64,000 nucleotides of DNA. Source: Paenibacillus_E violae (GTDB lineage Bacteria; Bacillota; Bacilli; Paenibacillales; NBRC-103111). The position numbers and the translations under genes are program-made. The notes beneath the pieces were generated by a model. It ran no database searches. It saw nothing but the letters and a program-made list of their open reading frames with translations, and was not told where the DNA came from. Location of the stretch: the NCBI RefSeq assembly GCF_032461945.1, contig NZ_JAWCUD010000005.1, positions 62,001-126,000 of the forward strand. The letters run 5' to 3'. Shown here piece by piece: positions 1 to 8,178 of the stretch (position 1 is the first letter of the stretch; every line of letters starts with the position of its first letter).

Positions 1-993
1 GAGATCTGTCGTTTCAAAAATGAGCTTGCCTGACGTGCGTCCTTCTTTGAAATTAAACTGCGGCTTCGGTTTCTCCTTTGCAATTTCAATAACTTCCATC
101 TTGTCGAGTTTCTTTTGTCTGGACATCGCCATATTCCGCGTCGCCACGCTCGCTTTGTTACGGGCTACGAAATCCTTCAACTCGGAAATTTCTTGTTGTT
201 GGCGTTTGTAAGCTGACTCAAGCTGCTGTTTCTTCATTTCGTGTACTTGTTGGAAGTGATTGTAATCTCCCACATAGCGGTTTAAAGCTTGATTTTCCAT
301 GTGGTAGATCAAGTTGATTACGCTGTTCAGGAACGGAATATCGTGAGAGATAAGAATGAAGGCATTCTCATATTCTTGCAAATAACGTTTCAACCATTCG
401 ATGTGCTGCTCATCCAAATAGTTGGTAGGCTCATCGAGGAGCAGAATGTCCGGTTTCTCCAGCAAAAGCTTCGCCAGAAGCACCTTCGTCCGTTGACCAC
501 CGCTCAAATCGTTCACATCTTTGTCTAAACCAATATCGGTGAGGCCCAGCCCGCGAGCGGTCTCTTCGATTTTGGCATCGATCATGTAAAAGTCTTGATT
601 CGTCAATGTATCCTGAATTGTACCGACATCCTCCAGCATCTGTTCAAGCTCTTCCGGCGTCACATCGCCCATCCGACCGTACATGTCATTCATTTCTTGT
701 TCCATGTCGAACAGATATTGAAAAGCTCCCTTCAGGACATCGCGGATGCTCATGCCTTTGCTCAGAACAGCATGTTGATCAAGGTAGCCAACGCGCATGC
801 GCTTGGACCATTCAACCTTGCCATCATCCGGCTGAAGCTTGCCTGTAATGATGTTCATGAAAGTAGATTTACCTTCCCCGTTAGCACCGATGAGTCCGAT
901 ATGCTCCCCTTTGAGCAGGCGGAACGAGACGTCGTTGAAGATGGCGCGGTCTCCAAAGCCGTGACTTAATCTTTCTACATTTAATATGCTCAT
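1..993 (-). CDS. yfmM: ABC-F family ATPase, YfmM-like (3' end outside window)
   Basis: Read on the minus strand from ATG at 991-993, about 331 residues are visible before the window edge, so the C-terminal part is missing. The start reads MSILNVERLSHGFGDRAIF. The first nucleotide-binding domain has a Walker A motif GANGEGKST, a signature LSGGQ near 512, and a Walker B/D-loop LLLDEPTNYLD. Then comes the charged helical linker that ABC-F proteins place between their two domains. There are no membrane segments, as expected for ABC-F translation factors, which act at the ribosome. The close resemblance to Bacillus YfmM (second-domain linker, MAMSRQKKLDKM) is from memory. Its exact substrate or role is unknown. 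The gene is the last reader of its strand here; nothing between 994 and 1155 is coding. Confidence 0.9.
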   Translation of the reverse strand, partial: MSILNVERLSHGFGDRAIFNDVSFRLLKGEHIGLIGANGEGKSTFMNIITGKLQPDDGKVEWSKRMRVGYLDQHAVLSKGMSIRDVLKGAFQYLFDMEQEMNDMYGRMGDVTPEELEQMLEDVGTIQDTLTNQDFYMIDAKIEETARGLGLTDIGLDKDVNDLSGGQRTKVLLAKLLLEKPDILLLDEPTNYLDEQHIEWLKRYLQEYENAFILISHDIPFLNSVINLIYHMENQALNRYVGDYNHFQQVHEMKKQQLESAYKRQQQEISELKDFVARNKASVATRNMAMSRQKKLDKMEVIEIAKEKPKPQFNFKEGRTSGKLIFETTDL

Positions 994-1155
994 GAAACGA
1001 CACCTTTTCTTTTAAACTTTTTCTCGTTTTATTATAAGCGTTATGGGATGGAAAACTCAATGAATCAGCGAGCAAAAATGTGACTTGATGGGATACATAA
1101 TACATCCAAAATAAGGGAACGGTACAAATAGCTAAACCAAAAACAGGGTGATCCT

Positions 1156-2676
1156 ATGTCTACGACTGCCGCTCCATCGCTAACCCCTCATCTGCCTGAA
1201 AATATAGCGCAGCTTGTCGAGATTCTGGGGGAAAGCAGCGACATTATAATTAGAGAGCTCGGCATCGGACGATCGGGCGAGCTGCCGATTGCCATTGTTT
1301 TCACGGACGGATTGGCCGACCATACTTCGATTCATGAATTATTAGAATCTCTTATGCTGTTCACAGGGGACTTTCGGAACGCGGATGGAAGCTTGATAAC
1401 AGATCTTCCAGGTGCCCTGGAACGATATATTATTTCGTTAGGCGGCGTGAGGAAAACCGAGCTGATGGAGGATCTTTACGATGCGATCCTATCCGGTGAT
1501 ACCGCTATCATGCTGGATAACTGCCGCCTAGGGCTCATCGTCAGCACAAGAGGATGGGAGTCACGCGGAATTACAGAATCCAATGTGGAAGCTGTCGTTC
1601 GGGGGCCTCGCGAAAGCTTCACAGAAACGCTGCGTACCAATACGTCACTCATCCGCCGGAGAATCAAGCATCCTTCGCTTCGAATGGAGAACCTCCGCGT
1701 CGGGCGGATATCCAAAACAGATGTTGCCTTCATGTATATCAAAGGGATTGCGGATGACAAAGTTGTGGACGAAGTCAGGAACCGCATTCAGCGGATTGAC
1801 ATCGATGCCATTATGGATACGGGTCAAATTGAAGAACTAATACAGGACGAAACGTTCAGTCCTTTTCCAACGATCTATAACTCTGAACGGCCGGATACGA
1901 TTGCTGCAGGCATGTTAGAGGGGCGTGTTGCAATTCTGGTGGACGGCTCACCGTTTGTTCTGTTAGTCCCCGTTATTTTCACTCAATTTCTGCAGTCCGC
2001 AGAAGATTACTACCAACGATCGGACTTTGGCGTCATACGGATGCTGCGTTATGTGGCGATGCTGATCTCTCTCTTGACACCATCAGTTTATATTGCCGTG
2101 ACCACCTATCATCAAGAGATGCTTCCAACTACACTGCTGCTCAGTCTGGCAACACAGCGGGAAGGGGTTCCGTTCCCGGCTTTTATTGAAGCGCTGTTGA
2201 TGGAAACAGCGTTTGAAATTTTGCGTGAAGCCGGAATTCGCATGCCGAGGATGGTCGGCTCCGCCATTTCCATTGTGGGGGCCTTGGTGCTTGGACAAGC
2301 CGCCGTTCAAGCGGGTCTGGTATCTGCGGCGATGGTCATCGTTGTTTCGATCACAGCTATAGCAAGCTTCGTCATGCCCGCCTACTCTATCAGTTTTCCG
2401 CTTCGCCTGCTGCGGTATCTGTTAATGTTTATTGCGGCTTCCTTTGGCATCTATGGCATCTTCTTAGGTTGTATGTGCATCTTGTTTCATTTGTGCAGCC
2501 TTCGCTCATTCGGAGTTCCCTACATGTCCCCCTTTGGTCCCTTTCATGCAGCAGACCAGAAGGATGCGATCTTTCGCTTGCCGCTCTGGGCTATGCACCG
2601 CCGGCCATCTTTAATCGGTAAAGAGACTAATCGGACTCGCATTAAAGATAGTAAGCCTAGGAAGCCAATCGATTAG
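1156..2676 (+). CDS. Spore germination receptor A subunit (GerA family)
   Basis: 506 residues, the usual length for GerAA/GerBA/GerKA-type subunits of nutrient germinant receptors in the inner spore membrane. The hydrophilic N-terminal half (about residues 1-275) holds the family signatures GDTAIMLDN and VRGPRESFTE and the GRVAILVDGSPFVLLVP segment that enters the membrane domain. At least four to five hydrophobic helices follow (about 280-460). The C-terminal tail HLCSLRSFGVPYMSPF...RLPLWAMHRRP is typical of the family. A modest ribosome binding site (AGGGTGAT) precedes ATG 1156. It is followed 28 bp later by the C subunit gene, so it is the first gene of the germination operon. The germinant cannot be predicted. 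Confidence 0.93.
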   Translation: MSTTAAPSLTPHLPENIAQLVEILGESSDIIIRELGIGRSGELPIAIVFTDGLADHTSIHELLESLMLFTGDFRNADGSLITDLPGALERYIISLGGVRKTELMEDLYDAILSGDTAIMLDNCRLGLIVSTRGWESRGITESNVEAVVRGPRESFTETLRTNTSLIRRRIKHPSLRMENLRVGRISKTDVAFMYIKGIADDKVVDEVRNRIQRIDIDAIMDTGQIEELIQDETFSPFPTIYNSERPDTIAAGMLEGRVAILVDGSPFVLLVPVIFTQFLQSAEDYYQRSDFGVIRMLRYVAMLISLLTPSVYIAVTTYHQEMLPTTLLLSLATQREGVPFPAFIEALLMETAFEILREAGIRMPRMVGSAISIVGALVLGQAAVQAGLVSAAMVIVVSITAIASFVMPAYSISFPLRLLRYLLMFIAASFGIYGIFLGCMCILFHLCSLRSFGVPYMSPFGPFHAADQKDAIFRLPLWAMHRRPSLIGKETNRTRIKDSKPRKPID

Positions 2677-2704
2677 TTCGAAATAAGAAGGGAGGGTTTT
2701 CCTG

Positions 2705-3913
2705 ATGTGCAAGAAGATAAGGGTTACTCTCCTGATCATCCTTCTATTAAGCATAACGACGGGGTGTTGGAACCGACAGGAATTAAATCAGCTCTCCTTT
2801 GTGATGGCACTTGGCATAGATAAACATGATAACCAAATTGAATTAAGCGCCCAAGTGGCGAATGTCGGCGAAATCGGGATGGACTCATCTTCGGAGCGCG
2901 GGACATCCGTTACGAATTTCCATGTCGTATCTCCCACTTTATACGAAGCTCTTCGCAAGATGACGAGCCATGCCCCCAGGGAGCTATACCTTTCCCATTT
3001 GCGAATGCTAGTGATTGGTGAGGAGCTGGCAAGGGAAGGGGTGAGGGACGTGTTAGATTTCTTTATGCGTAATGAGCAAATGCGTCCTGATTATTTCGTT
3101 GCGATTGCCAAGGACGTACAGGCTAAAGAGATATTAAGCACATTGACTCCAACGGAGAAAATTCCGGCGAATAAGCTGTATTCCTCCTTAAAAACCTCCC
3201 AGAACCTTTGGGCGCCTACGATTGCCGTGCATGTAGATGAATTTGTGGCCAATCTGGTTGCTCTAGGTAAAGAACCTGTCTTGACAGGGCTTAAATCCAA
3301 TGGGGAATTAGCCGTCCTCAACAAAAATAATAAGCTGAAGATGACGGATGCTCCTGTCGGATTGGTCTTTACCCAGTTGGGTGTTTTTCGCGGGGACCGA
3401 TTAGTTGGTTGGCTGAATGAGCAAGAGAGCAAAGGCTATAATTACATAAGCGGAAATGTGAAAAGCACCGTTGGAAATGTGCTGTTGCCTGATGGCGGAG
3501 AAGCGGCTATCCATATTTTAAGAACAAAATCCAAAGTAACGGCAAGCATGAAAGAAGGCAAACCGGTATTTACCGTCAAATTACAGCTGGAAGGGGATAT
3601 CGGTGAGGTCGAGGGAAGCATTGATTTAACAAAATCAGAGTCGATTTATCTGTTGGAACAGGTCATGGAGAAAAAGTTGAAGGAAAGCTTGCAGGTCGCG
3701 GTTTCCAAAGCGCAAAAGCTTGAAGCGGACATTTTCGGCTTCGGTGAAATTCTGCACAGATCAGACCCTGGTTCTTGGAAACAGATGAAATCGGACTGGC
3801 CGAGTTATTTTGTAAAATCAGAGGTGATCGTACAAGTGGATGCCAAACTGCGTCGAACAGGGAAAGTAAGCAGCTCTTTCATTGAAGAATTAAAGAAAAA
3901 GACAAAGGAGTAG
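2705..3913 (+). CDS. Spore germination receptor C subunit, lipoprotein (Ger(x)C family)
   Basis: 402 residues. A lipoprotein signal peptide ends in the lipobox SITTGC, with Cys21 as the lipidation site, followed by the family hallmark WNRQELNQLSFVMALGIDK. The rest fits the three-domain Ger(x)C fold, with a C-terminal segment rich in charged helices (ESIYLLEQVMEKKLKESLQ). GerC subunits are lipidated in the inner spore membrane and are needed for receptor function. The start has a strong GAAGGGAGG ribosome binding site. It lies between the A subunit gene and the small D-type gene on the same strand, so all three are probably co-transcribed in the forespore. Confidence 0.93.
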   Translation: MCKKIRVTLLIILLLSITTGCWNRQELNQLSFVMALGIDKHDNQIELSAQVANVGEIGMDSSSERGTSVTNFHVVSPTLYEALRKMTSHAPRELYLSHLRMLVIGEELAREGVRDVLDFFMRNEQMRPDYFVAIAKDVQAKEILSTLTPTEKIPANKLYSSLKTSQNLWAPTIAVHVDEFVANLVALGKEPVLTGLKSNGELAVLNKNNKLKMTDAPVGLVFTQLGVFRGDRLVGWLNEQESKGYNYISGNVKSTVGNVLLPDGGEAAIHILRTKSKVTASMKEGKPVFTVKLQLEGDIGEVEGSIDLTKSESIYLLEQVMEKKLKESLQVAVSKAQKLEADIFGFGEILHRSDPGSWKQMKSDWPSYFVKSEVIVQVDAKLRRTGKVSSSFIEELKKKTKE

Positions 3914-3920
3914 TTGACCC

Positions 3921-4154
3921 ATGGCACTTCTTCCTTTCATCTTCCTTGCGGTTGCTGCCATCGTGCTCATTGAGGTCCCTAGAATGAGGCGAAAGCATCT
4001 GAAGAAGGAGCTGTGGTCGTTTTCTGTGCTGCTTGCGCTTGGCACGTCGCTTTGCGCAGCGAAAGCTTTGGGCGCGCATCTGCGAAGCCCATTAGCGTAC
4101 ATTACGTATGTGTTTAAGCCTATGGGCGAACTTCTGCAGAAGATGATGAGTTGA
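3921..4154 (+). CDS. Small two-helix membrane protein, candidate germination receptor D subunit
   Basis: 77 residues. Hydrophobic segments at about 1-18 and 31-47 are separated by a strongly basic loop (RMRRKHLKK). Small two-helix D subunits are known beside several gerA operons in Bacillus, where they modulate receptor activity. Size, topology and position 7 bp after the gerC gene all fit that role, but I recognise no decisive motif. The start is preceded by AAAGGAGT with good spacing. Alternative: an unrelated small membrane protein of the operon. Confidence 0.7.
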   Translation: MALLPFIFLAVAAIVLIEVPRMRRKHLKKELWSFSVLLALGTSLCAAKALGAHLRSPLAYITYVFKPMGELLQKMMS

Positions 4155-4180
4155 TGCAAGAGCTGGAGACGGGATTATGT

Positions 4181-5314
4181 CTACGGCTTTTTAGTTTGTT
4201 TCGGCAGGTGGCGCAGCTTGGCAATCAGCAGCATGAGCAGCGGAAGCAGCAGGGTGACGGTGAGTGCGTAAGCGGGCCAAATTTTGTTCGTGAAAGTGAA
4301 GGAGTAAGGGATATTGGGGATTAAAACATTAGCTAAAGGGACTGAAATAACGCCAATCGGGAGCACAAGCGGGCGGTATTCTTTTAAACCTAGTATTTGG
4401 GCTAGAATGAGTGTCGTAATATAAAAGTTAATGACCGTATAAAAATATTGCGTGACAAACCAGATAATCGCAATAATGGCTTCGGCGCGCTGTAGAAAAT
4501 CGCCAATATTGATTTTTTGCGCCATATCATAAGTCGGATAGATGCTTCCCAAAGCTAAAGAAACACCTAAAACGGCAATATTCGTCATCGTCACGATCCA
4601 TATCACGGTACCGCCGATAACTGTTCCTAGATAATAAGCTTTCTTCGCTTTACTGACATTATTGACATAAGGCAGCAGCATGAGAAAGTTGAAAACGGCT
4701 GTGAGCGGAAAACTGAGAAATTGGACGCTGCCTCGAATGGTCGGCTTAATTCCTTCTTCCAGAACTGGGAGAAAATTGGTGGGCTTCATCTGTGGAATCA
4801 GCATCAAAATGACAAGAAATAAAAACAACAAGGTCCATGGAAACAGAATTTCACTAACACGGCTAATGGTTTCGAGCCCCAGAATGACGCTGAAGGCTAT
4901 CATGATGACCGTAATGGAGATGATGACTTCAATAGGCGTTTTGGACAGCATTCTTGTTGCGAGAAAATCGCTAATCCCCCACAAAGGGTACAAGGTGCTG
5001 ATATAGACAAAAGATAATGCGGCCAAGGCCGCCAACTTTCCGAAGAAGCGGCCTAAAATCTGCTCGCTGTATTGAGCGAAATTCAGGTTAGGAAATTTTC
5101 CGCCGAGCGTGCAGTAGAAAACGATGAGGAGCATGCTGGCGAGTAATCCAACGATGATCGATAGCCAGGCATCCTGTTTGGCCAAGAAAATGAGTTGGGG
5201 TGGCGAGTAAATAATCGCGTTTCCAATCGTATAAAGGCATAAAAGTACCCCGAATTGTCTGCTTGATATTTGGCCTTTTTCCAACATTCGAAAGTTCCCC
5301 CGATTTTGTAGCAT
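4181..5314 (-). CDS. Spore germination receptor B subunit (GerB family permease)
   Basis: 377 residues with about ten hydrophobic helices. It belongs to the endospore germination permease family within the amino acid/polyamine/organocation superfamily and is the membrane partner of GerA and GerC subunits that senses germinant. The N-terminus in frame offers two starts. ATG 5314 has an AGGAAAG site about 9-12 bases upstream. ATG 5287 gives MLEKGQISSRQFGVLL, has a GGGGGA site 7 bases upstream and begins where the family usually begins, so I prefer 5287. The gene is convergent with gerA-gerC-gerD, not placed between gerA and gerC as in most receptor operons, so it must have its own promoter upstream of 5314. 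Confidence 0.9.
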   Translation of the reverse strand: MLQNRGNFRMLEKGQISSRQFGVLLCLYTIGNAIIYSPPQLIFLAKQDAWLSIIVGLLASMLLIVFYCTLGGKFPNLNFAQYSEQILGRFFGKLAALAALSFVYISTLYPLWGISDFLATRMLSKTPIEVIISITVIMIAFSVILGLETISRVSEILFPWTLLFLFLVILMLIPQMKPTNFLPVLEEGIKPTIRGSVQFLSFPLTAVFNFLMLLPYVNNVSKAKKAYYLGTVIGGTVIWIVTMTNIAVLGVSLALGSIYPTYDMAQKINIGDFLQRAEAIIAIIWFVTQYFYTVINFYITTLILAQILGLKEYRPLVLPIGVISVPLANVLIPNIPYSFTFTNKIWPAYALTVTLLLPLLMLLIAKLRHLPKQTKKP

Positions 5315-5373
5315 CTCAGTGATCTTTCCTATTTTTGCCTGATTGAGAAGGGTTAAACGTGGTGAGGACGGAA

Positions 5374-5404
5374 AAGACCTGAGGGTTGTTTGCCCTCAGG
5401 TCTT
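5374..5404 (-). terminator. Terminator of the 5426-6880 gene
   Basis: Perfect 12-bp stem (AAGACCTGAGGG with its complement) and a 7-base loop, followed on the minus strand by TTCC. It lies 22 bases past the stop codon of the phosphodiester glycosidase-like gene. Confidence 0.8.
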
Positions 5405-5425
5405 AAGATGATTATAGTGCCATCA

Positions 5426-6880
5426 TTATGGCAGGCGAACGGATGCCCTGTATAAGCTGCTGTTCCAGTCCACTTTGCTATTCAGTGACTCCGCAACGAG
5501 ACGGAGTGGGACGTACATGCGGCTGTCCCCCATAATCTGGAGCGGGACCGGCACGGAGACCGACTTGCCGTTCACCGTCGCTGAGGAGCTCCCGTCCTTC
5601 AGCTTCATCGTCACGCCTCCGCTCGTAATAGTAGCCGTTCGGGTTGCGGCATCCCACTGAAAACCGGCATTCATTGCGGTGATGAAGGGGCGGATCGGAA
5701 CAACGGTCGTCTCATTGACGATGAAGCCGCTATAGTCATACTCAGGCTGACCGTTGATGTCGATTTGCACCTTCGGCTTGTCCATCTTACGCACGACGAG
5801 CGCGTTGCTCAGCTCGCGGCCGGGATAGGTCAGCATGGTGCCGTTGGCGTACAGACCGGAGCTGGACCCGCCGTCCATATTCATGGCATCCTTCAGTCCA
5901 AGCTGAAGGGTGATGGCGGCGAGCTGGGATAGCGTTGCGCTCGGCACGGTGCCCATCACGAGACGATCAGACCCGTCGATGCCGATGAAGCTGCGCGCAG
6001 CAAGGGATTGCGTCACCTTCGGATCGGAGAAGCCATCTCGCGTGACGTCGAGATCGACAGCGCCGCCGGTGACTAGCTTCGGCCCGACCCCGATCGCCGC
6101 GAGCCACGACTTGGCGTTCAGAGAGCTTCCGCCTTCGCCTTTGGCCAGCAGCTCTTTCGTGACGCGATCGCCGACGTCTAGATTCGGCAGGATGTGCTGC
6201 CGGTTGTTGGCGCTGTTGCCGACAAACAGGACGTAACCGCCGGCAGGAACCTGCACGGAATCGTTCGTGATGCGAGTGATGAGCCCATCTTCGATGACGA
6301 CCTTGGTCCCGTTCGGGAAGTTGATCCAGCTGCCAAAGTCCGGGGTATACCAGATCACTTGATCGGTGCTGCTTTCACCGTAATACTTGTTAACCCCCCA
6401 AGGGTTAATGGTGTAAGTCCCGTTGCCTTCACTGACACGTACGGCGATGTCGAGGTCCACGAACTGAATATCCGGCACTTTATCCCGATTCAGAATAAAG
6501 GTCTGATTTTCCCCGGAGTGAAGAGCTTCACCGGCTTCTACCATCGTCCCGTTCGGGTAGCGAATGTAGGGGTTGGACTCATAGGCGTTGAAAAATGTGC
6601 CGTTAATCGCGGCAACGGCCCCTTCGCGCTCGGCGATTGCTTGTAATGGAGCGTCATGTCCAATTCCTCCGTCAGCCAAGGCGGGAGCGAGTTCCAAGGT
6701 CGGGTCGGTCAAGTCGACCGTAACGACATTTACGTTATAGGTTTTGCCTTGAGCGGTTACTTGCTTGGTAACGGCGTTCACCGAAGGGGAGTATAGTGCG
6801 GACGCGGGCGAAGCGCCGGCAAAAAGTGCAGCTGTCAGCAGAAGCGCCGCACCGGGTTTCATGATTTTATAACGAAACAT
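5426..6880 (-). CDS. Secreted phosphodiester glycosidase-family (NAGPA-like) protein with stalk domain
   Basis: 484 residues. The N-terminus is a signal peptide (MFRYKIMKPGAALLLTAALF..ASA, cleavage near residue 28). About residues 60-360 match the phosphodiester glycosidase family related to the mammalian uncovering enzyme NAGPA: AAINGTFFNAY, GPKLVTGG, RSFIGID and the strongly conserved MNMDGGSSSGLYANG near 330. The C-terminal 115 residues (VQIDINGQPEYDYSGFIVNE...RMYVPLRLVAESLNSKVDW) are a copper-amine-oxidase-like N-terminal (stalk) domain, a common wall-associated module in Paenibacillus. The likely place of action is the cell wall or outside the cell; B. subtilis YngK/YoeB-type wall roles or exopolysaccharide roles are possible. 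It is a single gene with its own terminator. Confidence 0.85.
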   Translation of the reverse strand: MFRYKIMKPGAALLLTAALFAGASPASALYSPSVNAVTKQVTAQGKTYNVNVVTVDLTDPTLELAPALADGGIGHDAPLQAIAEREGAVAAINGTFFNAYESNPYIRYPNGTMVEAGEALHSGENQTFILNRDKVPDIQFVDLDIAVRVSEGNGTYTINPWGVNKYYGESSTDQVIWYTPDFGSWINFPNGTKVVIEDGLITRITNDSVQVPAGGYVLFVGNSANNRQHILPNLDVGDRVTKELLAKGEGGSSLNAKSWLAAIGVGPKLVTGGAVDLDVTRDGFSDPKVTQSLAARSFIGIDGSDRLVMGTVPSATLSQLAAITLQLGLKDAMNMDGGSSSGLYANGTMLTYPGRELSNALVVRKMDKPKVQIDINGQPEYDYSGFIVNETTVVPIRPFITAMNAGFQWDAATRTATITSGGVTMKLKDGSSSATVNGKSVSVPVPLQIMGDSRMYVPLRLVAESLNSKVDWNSSLYRASVRLP

Positions 6881-7036
6881 GAGGTAGTCTCCTTTGGGTT
6901 CAGTCGAATGCTGCCGAAAATACGCGGCTTACTTATATTATTCGGTTGAGATGAGCTTTTTTGTGACGTCTGGCGGACATTCCAGGAGGAGGGGATGGTT
7001 GGTAAAAGGGCAGGCGGCGGTGTAGGTAAAAGAAAA

Positions 7037-7058
7037 CACCGGCTCAGGTGAGCCGGTG
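7037..7058 (-). terminator. Terminator of the SRPBCC gene 7068-7574
   Basis: Perfect 10-bp stem (CACCGGCTCA and complement) with a 2-base centre. On the minus strand it is followed by TTTTCTTTT. It starts 9 bases past the stop codon. Confidence 0.85.
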
Positions 7059-7067
7059 CATGGGGAA

Positions 7068-7574
7068 TTAAGCAAGTTTCGCCAAGTACTCGTCGAGTTG
7101 ATTGAAGGTACCGCCAAAGCCTTGTTCCATGTTCTCAATCATAGACGTGTAGAAAGCAGCTTCTTCTTCGGTTGGGTTAACAGGGCCACCGCTAATTGTG
7201 ACAACGGTTTTACCATCTTGCTCTTCGAAGGTTACGATATTCAAAATTTCAAGTGGGAAAACCGGGCTGAACGGAGCACGGATCGTGTTCGCGTCCGCAT
7301 CGGAGAACGAGTTCGTGTAGACGAGTTTATCCGAAGGGGAAACCTCGCTATATACAAATTTGCCCCACATTTGAAAGCCGTCAGGGGATTTCATGCTGAA
7401 ATGGAACATGCCGCCGGGGCGAACATCACACGTGGATACTTCCAGTTGCATCCCTGTCGGTCCCCACCAGTGACTTAGATGTTCGGGCTTCGTCCAACAT
7501 TGGAAGACGAGCTCGCGAGGAGCGTTGAACGTGCGTGTAATAACTAACGAGCGGGCGTTTGTCGTTTCGGACAT
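7068..7574 (-). CDS. SRPBCC (AHSA1-like) domain protein
   Basis: 168 residues with the activator-of-Hsp90-ATPase/START-like fold signatures: VITRTFNAPRELVFQCWTKPEHLSHWWGP at the N-terminus, the central FHFSMKSPDG, and a C-terminal amphipathic helix ending FGGTFNQLDEYLAKL. Such proteins bind small hydrophobic ligands and in Firmicutes usually sit directly after an ArsR-family repressor. Here the upstream ArsR gene is reduced to a C-terminal stub at 7689-7772, so this gene has lost its usual regulator. Function otherwise unknown. Confidence 0.9.
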   Translation of the reverse strand: MSETTNARSLVITRTFNAPRELVFQCWTKPEHLSHWWGPTGMQLEVSTCDVRPGGMFHFSMKSPDGFQMWGKFVYSEVSPSDKLVYTNSFSDADANTIRAPFSPVFPLEILNIVTFEEQDGKTVVTISGGPVNPTEEEAAFYTSMIENMEQGFGGTFNQLDEYLAKLA

Positions 7575-7688
7575 GAGTGAGTACCTCCATAAGTTTAAAA
7601 TAGTATCGATCTGTAAGAGTGGCAGAAAAGCGGGTCGGGTCTCCCTTCTACTTCGAAGCGGGACCCACGGCAGTCTTGCTGCGACAGC

Positions 7689-7772
7689 CTAAGGCTTGTC
7701 CTCCGAATTTCTTTCTTTGTTTTGCAGTTCTTGCAAATAAGCGTCCAAGCGGTCGAAGCTCAATAGTCGACT
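7689..7772 (-). pseudogene. Remnant of an ArsR-family regulator (C-terminus only)
   Basis: Read on the minus strand, about 27 codons end at TAG (7689-7691). They read SFDRLDAYLQELQNKE with a short charged tail, which is the usual C-terminal helix of the ArsR repressors encoded upstream of AHSA1 genes; compare SYYERYWENKLNALKRF and QYIESFWDDSLLRLKEA in the two intact ArsR genes of this window. No winged-helix domain or start codon precedes it. The sequence upstream is AT-rich non-coding DNA. This is best read as a decayed repressor gene. Confidence 0.5.
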
Positions 7773-7926
7773 TCATGTTTTAAATATACTTTGTTAGGAA
7801 TATTCCTGTCAAGGAATATATAAATAGCATAGGTGACTGGAGTAGTATGGCCTGATGCGTGGCGGTTTATTTCGGAGAGGATCTTGTGGGTGGTGGATGA
7901 GTAACGTTCGAACGTGTGTGAGGGAG

Positions 7927-8102
7927 GGAACTACAGGGCGTTATTTCAGCCGGATGAACCGGGTTTCACAGTTTAGGGGAACTGGAGGATCTTATTTCAG
8001 CTGATAAACAGCCAACTGGCCTGATTATTGAGAAATAGAGGATCACAGTTCCCTTTGATCGGAAAAGAAGCTAATTCGACGGAAATAGAGGCCCATAGTT
8101 CC
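7927..8102. repeat. Intergenic palindrome array, family A, copy 1
   Basis: Four cores related to GGAACTACAGTCC, itself an imperfect palindrome: 7927, 7978 (both forward) and the inverted copies ending at 8052 and 8102. Core centres are spaced 51, 62 and 50 bp, and the whole element is mirror-symmetric about position 8015. Forward cores are followed by TTATTTCAGC and inverted ones are preceded by AAATAGAGG. It lies just beyond the terminator of the DUF2935 gene. A second copy of the family is at 49249-49425. Confidence 0.9.
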
Positions 8103-8128
8103 CATTCGCCCCTCTCGCGCCAAATTCA

Positions 8129-8173
8129 AAAGGCCGCCAAGGAAAGGTATACATACCTTCCATGGCGGCCTTA
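8129..8173 (-). terminator. Terminator of the DUF2935 gene
   Basis: Long hairpin with outer stem AAGGCCGCCA / TGGCGGCCTT and inner stem AAGGTAT / ATACCTT. It lies immediately after the stop codon of the minus-strand gene 8179-8982. The outer arms end in A/T runs on both sides. Confidence 0.8.
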
Positions 8174-8178
8174 TTATT

